This document shows, piece after piece, positions 55,300-63,340 of a DNA stretch of 64,000 nt. Below the pieces are notes generated by a model. The model did no database searches. It was not told where the DNA came from and saw only the letters and a list, made by a program, of their open reading frames with translations. The DNA is from Bacteroidota bacterium (GTDB lineage Bacteria > Bacteroidota > Ignavibacteria > Ignavibacteriales > Melioribacteraceae): assembly GCA_018829205.1 (NCBI GenBank), contig JAHJUE010000025.1, forward strand, positions 1-64,000. Direction: 5' to 3'. Within the stretch, counting starts at the first letter, position 1. Every line of letters begins with the position of its first letter. Position numbers and translations under genes: made by a program.

Positions 55300-56757
55300 A
55301 TGATAAACGAAAAACCAAGGGTTCGTTTTGCCCCCAGTCCAACAGGATATTTACACGTAGGAGGATTGAGAACCGCTTTATATAATTTTCTTTACGCCAA
55401 ACATTACGGCGGAAAATTTATTTTAAGAATTGAGGACACCGATAGAAACAGATACGTTGAAGGAGCAGTTGAAAATTTAATTGACTCCTTAAAATGGTGC
55501 GGACTCGATTTTGATGAAGGTCCCGGTAAAGATGGTGAATACGCTCCTTATATGCAGTCAGAAAGATTAAACATTTACCTAAAATACGCCGAGGAATTAA
55601 TTTCAAAAGGTAAAGCCTATTACGCGTTTGATACTCCTGATCGGCTTGCTAAATTAAAAGAAGAGCAGACAGCTAGAAAAGAACAATCAAAATATGATAA
55701 ACTTGCATTGACATTATCTCAAGAAGAAATAAAAAATAAACTTGATGCAGGAGAGCCGTTTGTTATTAGGCTAAATGTTACACCCGGACAAAGAGTAATT
55801 GTTGATGATGTTATAAGAGGAAGGGTTGAATTTAATACTGATATTGTTGATGATCAAATATTAATTAAAAGCGACGGGTATCCTACCTATCATATGGCAA
55901 ACGTCGTTGACGATCATTTAATGAAGATAACCCATGTAATTAGAGGCGAAGAATGGCTTTCTTCAACTCCTAAGCACGTTTTATTATATGAATTTCTTGG
56001 TTGGGAAATTCCTGTTTTTGCACACCTCCCTCTTCTGCTGAATCCCGATAAATCAAAGCTTAGCAAAAGACAAGGCGATGTTGCCGTTGAAGATTATAGA
56101 GCAAAAGGATATTTGAAAGAAGCTTTGGTAAATTTTGTCGCATTATTGGGTTGGAATGCCGGAGACGATAAAGAGTTCTATAATTTTGAAGAATTAATTA
56201 ATAACTTTTCTTTGGAAAGAGTGAACAAATCCGGAGCGGTATTTAATGTTGAAAAATTAGATTGGCTAAACGGAGAACATATTAGAAGCAAAACTGCACT
56301 TGAAATTCTTCCATTATTTAAAGAGGAGCTGGATAATTCTATTTATAAGGATCATAATTTTTCAGACGAGCATCTTTTAAAAATAATTGACGCTATGAAA
56401 GAAAGAATAATCTTTATCCGCGAATTAATTGAAAAATCTCCATACTTTTTTGAAGCTCCCAATTTATATGAAGAGAAGGCAGTTCAAAAAAGATGGAAAC
56501 CGGAAACTCCCGATGAACTGAAAAAATTGTTAAGTGAATTTGAAAAAATAGATTCATCGAGCAAGGAAGATTTTGAAAATGCTCTTCATAAATCCGCCGA
56601 AGAACTTGGAATTGGCAACGGGAAATTAATTCATCCTGTAAGGCTTGCTGTTTCAGGAAGTTCTACCGGACCTGGAATTTTTGACTTGCTACATATACTT
56701 GGGAAAGAAGAAGTAATATTAAGAATAAAAACCGCGCTTGAAAAAATAAATAATTAA
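55300..56757 (+). CDS. gltX: Glutamyl-tRNA synthetase
   Basis: 485 residues; charges tRNA-Glu. The class I signature is RFAPSPTGYLHVGGLRTALYN and the second is KLSKRQGD (KMSKS equivalent). The middle insertion MANVVDDHLMKITHVIRGEEWLSSTPKH is family-typical, followed by a helical anticodon-binding cage. GGAG lies 6 bases before the ATG. glnS follows on the same strand within 20 bp. A separate GlnRS suggests GluRS is discriminating, but anticodon recognition cannot be judged by eye. Confidence 0.97.
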   Translation: MINEKPRVRFAPSPTGYLHVGGLRTALYNFLYAKHYGGKFILRIEDTDRNRYVEGAVENLIDSLKWCGLDFDEGPGKDGEYAPYMQSERLNIYLKYAEELISKGKAYYAFDTPDRLAKLKEEQTARKEQSKYDKLALTLSQEEIKNKLDAGEPFVIRLNVTPGQRVIVDDVIRGRVEFNTDIVDDQILIKSDGYPTYHMANVVDDHLMKITHVIRGEEWLSSTPKHVLLYEFLGWEIPVFAHLPLLLNPDKSKLSKRQGDVAVEDYRAKGYLKEALVNFVALLGWNAGDDKEFYNFEELINNFSLERVNKSGAVFNVEKLDWLNGEHIRSKTALEILPLFKEELDNSIYKDHNFSDEHLLKIIDAMKERIIFIRELIEKSPYFFEAPNLYEEKAVQKRWKPETPDELKKLLSEFEKIDSSSKEDFENALHKSAEELGIGNGKLIHPVRLAVSGSSTGPGIFDLLHILGKEEVILRIKTALEKINN

Positions 56758-56775
56758 AAACTATTGAATAAAATT

Positions 56776-58485
56776 ATGCATGAAGAAAACATCAACTCCG
56801 AAACTAAAGAAAATGATTCGATAAAACCTTCAAATTTTATCAGAGATATAATTGATGAAGATTTGAAAATAAATAAGAATGAAGGAAGAGTTCATACCCG
56901 CTTCCCTCCCGAGCCTAATGGTTATCTTCATATTGGACATGCGAAATCAATATGTTTAAATTTTGGGATCGCCAGGGATTACAAAGGATTTTGCAACTTA
57001 AGATTTGATGATACTAATCCGGCTAAGGAAGAAGTTGAATATGTTGATTCGATAAAAGAGGATATTAAATGGCTTGGGTTTGACTGGGGCGAAAGAGAAT
57101 ATTATGCTTCAGATTATTTTTATAAACTTTATGATTTCGCAGTTCAGCTAATAAAACAAGGCGACGCTTATGTTGACTCTTGTTCATCCGAAGAGATTAA
57201 AGAACTGCGCGGTAATCCCACTGAACCGGGAAAGGAAGGTCCATACAGAAACAGATCCGTTGAAGAAAACCTTGATTTATTTGAAAGAATGAAAAACGGC
57301 GAATTCCCTGACGGCAAACACGTGCTTAGGGCAAAAGGCAACCTGTCTTCTCCGAATATGAACTTAAGAGATTCAATTATGTATAGAATACGTCATGCCC
57401 ACCATCACCGCACCGGTGACAAATGGTGTATTTACCCAATGTATGACTGGGCGCACGGACAGTCCGATTCTATTGAAAAAATTACTCATTCAATTTGCAC
57501 ACTTGAATTTGAAAATCATAGACCTTTATATGATTGGTATATTGAAAAGCTTGGAATATATCACCCTCAGCAGATAGAGTTCGCGAGATTAAATCTTAAT
57601 TATACTATAATGAGCAAAAGAAAATTGCTTGAACTTGTAGAAGGAAAATTTGTTGCAGGTTGGGACGATCCCCGTATGCCTACTATTTCCGCTTTTAGAA
57701 GAAGAGGTTATACTCCCGAATCAATTAGAACTTTTGCCGAACGTGTTGGTGTTGCCAAAAGAGATAATATAATAGACCTGGCATTACTTGAACATACATT
57801 AAGAGAAGATTTAAACAAACGCGCTCAAAGAGTAATGGCTGTCTTAAGACCTCTGAAAGTTACAATAACTAATTATCCCGATAACCTTGTTGAAGAAATG
57901 GATGCTGTAAACAATCCCGAGGATGATTTAATGGGATCCCGTACAATATATTTTTCAAAAGAAATTTATATTGAACAAGATGATTTTATGGAAAATCCCA
58001 TGAAAAAATTCTTTAGACTTTCGCCCGGCAATGAAGTACGTTTGCGTTATGCATATATAATTAAATGTGATGATGTAATTAAGGATGAGAACGGGAATAT
58101 CATTGAACTAAAATGTTCATATGACCCTGAAACTAAAAGCGGTTCAACCGCAAGTCAAAGAAAAGTAAAAGGTACAATTCATTGGGTCTCAGCCAAACAC
58201 GCAATTGAAGCCGAAGTGAGGTTATACGACAGGTTATTCACTGATGAAGATCCAGGCGGACATAAAGACAAAGACTTTAAAGAATTTATAAATCCTCTTT
58301 CATTGGAAATCTTATCCGGCTGCAAACTTGAACCCTACTTAAAAGATTCTAACCCGGGTGATAGATATCAATTCGAAAGACTTGGTTATTTCTGTGCTGA
58401 CAGCAAAGATTCAAATAAAGATAAGTTAGTATTTAACAGAACAGTTACTTTAAAAGATACTTGGGCAAAAATATCAAAGGGATAA
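56776..58485 (+). CDS. glnS: Glutaminyl-tRNA synthetase
   Basis: About 569 residues; charges tRNA-Gln directly. HIGH-type motif in [18 protein letters not shown], the strand RFDDTNP, and KMSKS-type IMSKRK. Two C-terminal beta-barrel anticodon domains are present (about 350-569), the hallmark separating it from GluRS. The ATG at 56776 starts the chain; an in-frame TTG 12 bases earlier also lacks a clear ribosome-binding site. It sits 18 bp after gltX. tRNA-Leu(CAA) follows 62 bp downstream. The presence of GlnRS implies the GatCAB route is not required for Gln-tRNA. Confidence 0.96.
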   Translation: MHEENINSETKENDSIKPSNFIRDIIDEDLKINKNEGRVHTRFPPEPNGYLHIGHAKSICLNFGIARDYKGFCNLRFDDTNPAKEEVEYVDSIKEDIKWLGFDWGEREYYASDYFYKLYDFAVQLIKQGDAYVDSCSSEEIKELRGNPTEPGKEGPYRNRSVEENLDLFERMKNGEFPDGKHVLRAKGNLSSPNMNLRDSIMYRIRHAHHHRTGDKWCIYPMYDWAHGQSDSIEKITHSICTLEFENHRPLYDWYIEKLGIYHPQQIEFARLNLNYTIMSKRKLLELVEGKFVAGWDDPRMPTISAFRRRGYTPESIRTFAERVGVAKRDNIIDLALLEHTLREDLNKRAQRVMAVLRPLKVTITNYPDNLVEEMDAVNNPEDDLMGSRTIYFSKEIYIEQDDFMENPMKKFFRLSPGNEVRLRYAYIIKCDDVIKDENGNIIELKCSYDPETKSGSTASQRKVKGTIHWVSAKHAIEAEVRLYDRLFTDEDPGGHKDKDFKEFINPLSLEILSGCKLEPYLKDSNPGDRYQFERLGYFCADSKDSNKDKLVFNRTVTLKDTWAKISKG

Positions 58486-58547
58486 GATTTTTTATTATTT
58501 ATTTATTGATTAAGATGTAATTTAGCTTTAATTTTGCAGTTCAATTA

Positions 58548-58631
58548 GCCGGAGTGGCGGAATTGGTAGACGCGCATGACTCAAAATCATGTATCTGCAA
58601 GGATGTGCCGGTTCGAGTCCGGCCTTCGGTA
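58548..58631 (+). tRNA. tRNA-Leu (anticodon CAA)
   Basis: A class II tRNA. Acceptor GCCGGAG pairs with CTTCGGT (two G-U), the anticodon stem is CATGA/TCATG with loop CTCAAAA giving CAA, and the T-loop is GGTTCGAGTC. The CCA end is not encoded, unlike the UAG isoacceptor in this window. Bases 588-617 of this kilobase recur exactly at 58995-59024 beyond the GIY-YIG gene. A terminator follows at once. Confidence 0.96.
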
Positions 58632-58632
58632 C

Positions 58633-58665
58633 AAAAAGCCTGAAATATTCTTCAGGCTTTTTTTT
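58633..58665 (+). terminator. Intrinsic terminator after tRNA-Leu(CAA)
   Basis: Stem AAAAAGCCTGAA (58633-58644) pairs with TTCAGGCTTTTT (58651-58662), loop ATATTC, followed by more T. It starts one base after the discriminator base. The GIY-YIG gene begins right behind it with no visible promoter of its own. Confidence 0.9.
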
Positions 58666-58745
58666 AATATGTATTACGTTTACGCTATTTTTTAATATGT
58701 ATTACGTTTACGCTATTTTTTAATATGTATTACGTTTACGCTATT
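58666..58745 (+). repeat. 28-bp tandem triplication of the GIY-YIG gene start
   Basis: Copies start at 58666, 58694 and 58722 with an exact 28-bp period. Each carries an ATG (58669, 58697, 58725) followed by the codons for YYVYAI. Copies 1 and 2 run into TTT TAA and encode only MYYVYAIF; copy 3 opens the real gene. The unit includes a run of T like that of the preceding terminator. Because 28 is not a multiple of 3, the extra starts are out of frame with the gene. Confidence 0.95.
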
Positions 58746-58979
58746 AAAAGCATATCGAAAAATTATATCTATGTTGGAATGACTTCCAATCTTATAAAAC
58801 GTCTTGAATATCATAACAAAGGTTATGAAAAAACTACGAAACCTTACAGTCCTTTCAATCTTATTTTTACCGAATCTTTCGATAATAGAATTGATGCAAG
58901 AGTTAAAGAAAAATATCTTAAAAGCGGTATAGGAAAAGAATTTCTTAAAACTTTGTCAAACATACAATTTTATGAATAG
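58725..58979 (+). CDS. Small GIY-YIG nuclease (UPF0213/YhbQ-like)
   Basis: 84 residues, a single GIY-YIG domain. The GIY and YIG positions are YVY (3-5) and YVG (16-18). The catalytic Arg is R26 (IKRLEYHN), followed by H30 and N31, and the metal-binding Glu is E62 (VKEKYLKSGIGKEFL). These suffice for endonuclease activity; no DNA-recognition domain is attached. Relatives are common in Bacteroidota, where database entries often mislabel them as UvrC. The gene has no Shine-Dalgarno, sits 60 bp after a tRNA terminator and is bounded by tRNA-derived repeats. Its start is preceded by two decoy copies. Its target is unknown. Confidence 0.85.
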   Translation: MYYVYAIKSISKNYIYVGMTSNLIKRLEYHNKGYEKTTKPYSPFNLIFTESFDNRIDARVKEKYLKSGIGKEFLKTLSNIQFYE

Positions 58980-58994
58980 TTTTCAGATTATATA

Positions 58995-59024
58995 CATGTA
59001 TCTGCAAGGATGTGCCGGTTCGAG
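58995..59024 (+). pseudogene. tRNA-Leu(CAA) fragment (partial copy)
   Basis: Thirty bases are identical to the anticodon-stem to T-loop part of tRNA-Leu(CAA). Flanks diverge at once on both sides, although CCCTTCCGGTAA a little downstream (59039-59050) faintly recalls the tRNA's CCTTCGGTA end. It cannot fold into a tRNA. It is either an attachment-site copy or the decayed remnant of a second tRNA. Confidence 0.8.
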
Positions 59025-59229
59025 CTTACCATAATATGCCCTTCCGGTAAGTCTGGAATTAAGTACCACGTTCTGATAAAATATTTTGAATAATTGCTTT
59101 ATCGTTTTAAACCTTTTTTTGTACCAAGTACGTTTCAATTTTAAATATTGATATCGTAATTATATCTTGTAATGGACTAAATAATTATTAGTTTTTTAAT
59201 AAATGAGCCACAGAAATTTATTAATAAGT

Positions 59230-60408
59230 TTATGATTTATGAAATGCGATATTAGCACCAATCCACGTCTGATTTTTATTAAAATCAACACCCATCATTT
59301 TCCCTTTGCTGACTCTTAAAAGATTATTTACTAGAACCGGTTTATCAATCCAAATAAACATCATTCTAACTTCAGCTTTAGCAAATTGATCCGGAGTTTT
59401 TATAATTGGCGCATAAGTTACCTTTCTTTGAAGAATATAATTCTGCGGATCTTTAATTGAGTTCAATTCTTCTTTTGAAACATCAATTTTAACTCCTGAA
59501 CCCGCAAAACTGTACAATGGTTTAAGTACATAATTTTCCAAATCAAAAGGATAATCTTTAACTTCGTTTAAGAAAAAACAAGGCGGCGCAAATTCGCTTT
59601 TAATAATCGGCAGGGAATATTTACTTATTCTAAAAAACCAATTTGGATGACCGGCCCATTCAACATTTAAGTCGTCTTTAAAATTAAAGTTATACTCAAT
59701 TTTTTTATTTTCAAGCTCATCAAAAATAACCCTATTATAAATTCTTTCGATAGGAATTTCCTTGCCATCCTTTTTATAAAATAGATTATTCCCCTTTTGA
59801 ATAACTTGACTTATGCAGACTGTATTAATTCCCAACAATTTATTAGTCAAATAAAAATCTATCCTGGTTTTTTGATTGTCAGGGTCTATTTCAAGAAGTA
59901 TTACATTTTCTTTGTCTTTATTTTTTAATACCGCGTCTGAAAAAAGTTTATAATAATTATCGTTATTGTAATTATTAAAATAGTTTGTAAAAGAATTCTC
60001 AATCTGAAAATGTTCTTTAACCTTATCGCCAAGGTAGGACTGAAAAGCGTATAGCGAAGGAAAACCCTGCAATTCAATAAGCTGAGGAATTAATTCACCG
60101 TTTTCATTTTCTGCAATAGCGAAATCAATTTGCAAAAAAACCGGGTGTTCATCTTCATTAGGTATATTAAATTTATTAGGGACTGCATTTCTGCTGGAAT
60201 TTTTAAATTTTTGAGACTGCAATTGATCTGCAATTGATTCCGACGCATTAATTAGTTTATTCTTTATTTCATTATCCAAAAATAACGGTGTTTCATTAAT
60301 ACGAAAATCCACCTCTCCGCCGGTAATTTTCCAAACATCATCTAAAAATTTCAAATACTTTTGATCGGAAAATTCTTTATTAAATTTTTCTCTTATTTCT
60401 CTAATCAT
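59230..60408 (-). CDS. ATP-grasp-like ligase protein, unusual domain order
   Basis: 392 residues. An ATP-grasp-type nucleotide site is suggested near the C-terminus: K296 in YVLKPLYSFAGSGVKID with a glycine loop (302-305), and hydrophobic QRKV at 327-330. A segment resembling the metal-ligand strand of ATP-grasp enzymes (LIPQLIELQGFPSLYAF, about 107-122) instead precedes it, which suggests a circularly permuted fold as in glutathionylspermidine synthetase relatives. It is the last gene of a four-gene run, 11 bp after the GCS2 gene, so it probably forms an amide or peptide bond in the same pathway. Substrate unknown; the fold assignment is tentative. Confidence 0.6.
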   Translation of the reverse strand: MIREIREKFNKEFSDQKYLKFLDDVWKITGGEVDFRINETPLFLDNEIKNKLINASESIADQLQSQKFKNSSRNAVPNKFNIPNEDEHPVFLQIDFAIAENENGELIPQLIELQGFPSLYAFQSYLGDKVKEHFQIENSFTNYFNNYNNDNYYKLFSDAVLKNKDKENVILLEIDPDNQKTRIDFYLTNKLLGINTVCISQVIQKGNNLFYKKDGKEIPIERIYNRVIFDELENKKIEYNFNFKDDLNVEWAGHPNWFFRISKYSLPIIKSEFAPPCFFLNEVKDYPFDLENYVLKPLYSFAGSGVKIDVSKEELNSIKDPQNYILQRKVTYAPIIKTPDQFAKAEVRMMFIWIDKPVLVNNLLRVSKGKMMGVDFNKNQTWIGANIAFHKS

Positions 60409-60419
60409 TTATTTAATTT

Positions 60420-61529
60420 TTACCTTAAACCCATGTTAGTTTCTTCAATAATTAGATCAACTACTTTTTCCATACTGTTAGTATCACGCCATACTTTCAA
60501 TTGTCTTCGGGCTCCGGTACCCATTTTCAAAATTTCATTTACATAATTTATTTCTTCGCGGCTGCCAAGCTCATCAACTACATCATCAACAAATTCAAGC
60601 AGTTCATGAATTAATTCCGGTGTGGGAACTTCTGATTGTTTGCCAAAATCAATCATCTTCCCTTCAAGTCCGTAGCGAGACGCTCGCCATTTGTTCTCGT
60701 TTATATAAAGTCTTCGATATAATCTAAACCCCAAATTCTGTTTTAGAAGTTTGTGAAGTTTTGCGATTACCGCCTGAATAAGAGCTGCAAGAGCAATAGT
60801 TTCATCAACCCGCATTGGAACGTCGCATATTCGAATTTCGAGTGTATTAAATACAGGATGAAGTCTTATATCCCACCATACTCTTTTAGCATCATCAATG
60901 CAGCCTGTTTTAATCAGTAAGTTAATATAAGATTGGTATTCACCATAACTGTTAAAATGATCAGGAATTCCTGTTCTTGGGAATCTATCAAAAATTTTAG
61001 CGCGGTATGATTTGAAACCTGTATTTCTTCCTTTCCAAAAAGGAGAATTAGTAGAGAGAGCGTAAATGTGAGGAAGAAAATATCTTGCCGCATTCATAAT
61101 ATGAATTGCCTGTTCCTTGTCATCAATTCCTACATGAACATGCAGACCAAATATCAAATTCGCACGAGCCACCTGCTGCATATCCTCCACAACTCCGTGA
61201 TATCTGGGATGATCGGTTATTCTTTGATCTTCCCATCTGGAAAAAGGATGAGTTCCAGATGCCCCAATCTTTAATCCGTGCGCAGCCGCAACATCCGCAA
61301 GTTTTCTTCGAAGATTTGTAACCTCAGTTCTTGCTTCTTTTATGTTTTCACAAATATTTGAACCGGTTTCCACCACTGATTGATGCATCTCTGCTTTCAC
61401 CTGCTCTTTAAGAAGCATCTTGCCTTCTTCTAAGATTTGCTGAATATGTGATTTAAGTTCTCTTGTATGCGGATCAATAATTTGAAATTCTTCTTCGATC
61501 CCTAGTGAAAACAGTTTTCCTTCGCTCAT
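60420..61529 (-). CDS. GCS2/YbdK-type carboxylate-amine ligase
   Basis: 369 residues. It belongs to the glutamate-cysteine ligase family 2 (glutamine-synthetase-like fold). The N-terminal metal/ATP motif is LGIEEEFQIID (9-19), followed by VVETGSNICENI, GLHVHVGIDD and RICDVPM, all family-typical. Such enzymes join the gamma- or alpha-carboxyl of an amino acid to an amine using ATP; E. coli YbdK has weak glutamate-cysteine ligase activity. Flanking ATP-grasp genes at 27 and 11 bp suggest it makes one bond of a larger product. GAGAG lies 5 bases before the ATG. The product cannot be read from sequence. Confidence 0.9.
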   Translation of the reverse strand: MSEGKLFSLGIEEEFQIIDPHTRELKSHIQQILEEGKMLLKEQVKAEMHQSVVETGSNICENIKEARTEVTNLRRKLADVAAAHGLKIGASGTHPFSRWEDQRITDHPRYHGVVEDMQQVARANLIFGLHVHVGIDDKEQAIHIMNAARYFLPHIYALSTNSPFWKGRNTGFKSYRAKIFDRFPRTGIPDHFNSYGEYQSYINLLIKTGCIDDAKRVWWDIRLHPVFNTLEIRICDVPMRVDETIALAALIQAVIAKLHKLLKQNLGFRLYRRLYINENKWRASRYGLEGKMIDFGKQSEVPTPELIHELLEFVDDVVDELGSREEINYVNEILKMGTGARRQLKVWRDTNSMEKVVDLIIEETNMGLR

Positions 61530-61556
61530 AAATTTCTCTCATTTCTAATTTATATA

Positions 61557-62510
61557 TTAGAGTTTTTGTTTTTTAACACTTTTCTGCAAATATTCACCCC
61601 ATGTAAGGTTATCAATACCCTCTTTATGTTCTTTTGCTTTTCTGATCGCCATATTTGCTGCGGTTTCAATTACCCATTCAAAGTTTTCCTGTCCAACAGA
61701 ATTTACATCTGCGTCGGGGGCCGGATTACAGAAATCAATCGCAATAGGAATGCCATCTCTAACGGCAAACTCAACTGTATTAAAATCATAACCCAAGCCA
61801 TTATTTAACTTGAGCACATAATCTTCAACTGTCTTTAGCAACTTTGCTTCAATAGGTTTGGGATCTTTAACATAACGCAAATGATGAGGCTGTTTTGGAT
61901 CATACTGCATTATTCGAACATCTTTTCTATCAATACAGTAACAGCGGAAGTAATCGGTAAAATCAATTGCTTCCTGAAGCATCATAACAAGCTGACCTGT
62001 TTCGTGATATGCTTTAAAAAATTCATCCGCTGAATCTAATTTATAAACATTTTTCCATCCGCCACCGGCAAATGGTTTAAAGAAAGCCGGAAATCCAATA
62101 TGATTAAATATACCCTGCCAATCGAGCGGATATTCAAGATTGCGCATTGAAAATTCATTTGTATCAGGCGGATGCTGGTTTGAAGGGAGCAGTACTGTTT
62201 TGGGAACCGGCACACCTAATTTAACTGCAAGCGAATTATTAAAAAACTTTTCATCTGCACTCCACCAAAACGGATTATTTATAACTGCAGTTCCTGAAAT
62301 AGCCGCATTTTTCAAATATGCTCTGTAAAAAGGTATATCCTGGCTAATCCTATCTATAATAACTGCATAACCAGTTGGTTCAGCTTGTAAAACCTTGTTA
62401 ATTTTCGCTAACTCTGCAAAAATTCCTTTTTCTTTTTTAGAATTAATTCTTTCTACTAAAGCCGGGGGGAATGTGTTTTCCTGTCCGAATAATATTCCAA
62501 TTTTTTTCAT
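61557..62510 (-). CDS. ATP-grasp ligase, D-Ala-D-Ala-ligase/RimK-like
   Basis: 317 residues. The ATP-grasp features run in normal order: an N-terminal Rossmann-like part (KKIGILFGQENTFPPALVERI), ATP-binding K145 in PAFFKPFAGGGW, and the metal ligands E247 (NTVEFAV) and the D259-F-C-N262 motif (AIDFCNPAPDAD). Such enzymes activate a carboxylate as acyl-phosphate and couple it to an amine. Residues 72-104 (NNPFWWSADEKFF..LGVPVPKT) are also typical. It is the second gene of the run, between the alpha/beta hydrolase-like gene and the GCS2 gene. Likely a peptide or amide ligase; substrate unknown. Confidence 0.88.
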   Translation of the reverse strand: MKKIGILFGQENTFPPALVERINSKKEKGIFAELAKINKVLQAEPTGYAVIIDRISQDIPFYRAYLKNAAISGTAVINNPFWWSADEKFFNNSLAVKLGVPVPKTVLLPSNQHPPDTNEFSMRNLEYPLDWQGIFNHIGFPAFFKPFAGGGWKNVYKLDSADEFFKAYHETGQLVMMLQEAIDFTDYFRCYCIDRKDVRIMQYDPKQPHHLRYVKDPKPIEAKLLKTVEDYVLKLNNGLGYDFNTVEFAVRDGIPIAIDFCNPAPDADVNSVGQENFEWVIETAANMAIRKAKEHKEGIDNLTWGEYLQKSVKKQKL

Positions 62511-62531
62511 ATAAATACCTTTTTTATTTAT

Positions 62532-63254
62532 TTAATATTCTAACTCTTTTATATAATTATAAAACATATGTCTCCACCAAGGCCAGTTATGATCTGCATC
62601 CGGTAAAACATCAAACCTATGCAAAAAGTTTTTTTCGGTAAGTATTTTTGATAATAATTTATTTTCTTCATAACAAATATCTTTTTCCCCGGTTCCAATC
62701 ATAATATTAATTTTGTTAATTTCATCAATATATTTTAAGTCATTTAGACCGGTTAAATAATCCGGCGGATTGTTATAATAGCAATTTTCATCATAATACC
62801 CGAAAATAAAACGTTTTATATCAAAAGTTCCGCCCATCGTTATCAAATGACTAACTAAATCAGGATGTTTAAATGAGTTATTAGCAGCTTGATATGCGCC
62901 CAAATCGCACCCGGCTAAAGCAATTTTATCAAAATTAGATTCATATTTTGCAAATTCAATAACTTCATTAAGTATTAAATTTTCATATATAATTTGTCTA
63001 TTAATTCTTTCATCTGGTTCAATGTAATAATTAAGCAGACTTTCATTATCAATTGTATCAGGGCAATATATTTTGATTTTTCCGTTTTCCAAAAAATCTT
63101 TAACTGAATCAATTAGCCCGAAATCTTTTGTTTCATAGTATCTGCCCAACGCAGTTGGAAAAAGAACAATAGGTAAACCAGAATGCCCGAAAACAAGCAT
63201 TTCAAAGTCCCTCCCAAGATATTGGGAATACCATTTATGATAATACTCTTGCAT
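62532..63254 (-). CDS. Alpha/beta-hydrolase-fold protein with altered nucleophile
   Basis: 240 residues, in the esterase group resembling COG4947. The nucleophile elbow reads G-C-D-L-G (115-119): D117 stands where Ser is expected in the G-C-S-M-G motif of relatives. The general acid/base region DADHNWPWWRHMF keeps its His. It may be inactive, use an Asp nucleophile as haloalkane dehalogenases do, or bind a ligand. It opens the run of amide-ligase genes with a 21-bp gap to the first ATP-grasp gene, and relatives also neighbour ATP-grasp genes elsewhere as far as I recall. Confidence 0.75.
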   Translation of the reverse strand: MQEYYHKWYSQYLGRDFEMLVFGHSGLPIVLFPTALGRYYETKDFGLIDSVKDFLENGKIKIYCPDTIDNESLLNYYIEPDERINRQIIYENLILNEVIEFAKYESNFDKIALAGCDLGAYQAANNSFKHPDLVSHLITMGGTFDIKRFIFGYYDENCYYNNPPDYLTGLNDLKYIDEINKINIMIGTGEKDICYEENKLLSKILTEKNFLHRFDVLPDADHNWPWWRHMFYNYIKELEY

Positions 63255-63340
63255 ATAAATTTGATGATTTTAAAGTGAAGCAACTAGTGTTGGGAAGTAA
63301 TATAGTGAAGAAAAAATAAATAATCAGAAAATAAAAATAA

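Larger units (their letters stand above)
58588..59024. mobile_element. Candidate GIY-YIG mini-element bounded by 30-bp tRNA-Leu direct repeats
   Basis: An exact 30-bp direct repeat lies at 58588-58617, inside tRNA-Leu(CAA) from the 3' anticodon stem to the T-loop, and at 58995-59024. Between them are the tRNA 3' end, its terminator, a triplicated 28-bp segment and one GIY-YIG nuclease gene; the repeat period is 407 bp. No integrase or transposase is present. It could be a small homing-type element inserted in the tRNA locus, or the residue of two tandem tRNA genes. The mobile reading is inference. Confidence 0.5.

Noticed and set aside
59025-59229. A second intact tRNA or further repeat copy after the tRNA fragment
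   Set aside because: No acceptor or D-arm can be formed. Only a faint resemblance to the tRNA 3' end is visible, and the rest is AT-rich sequence.
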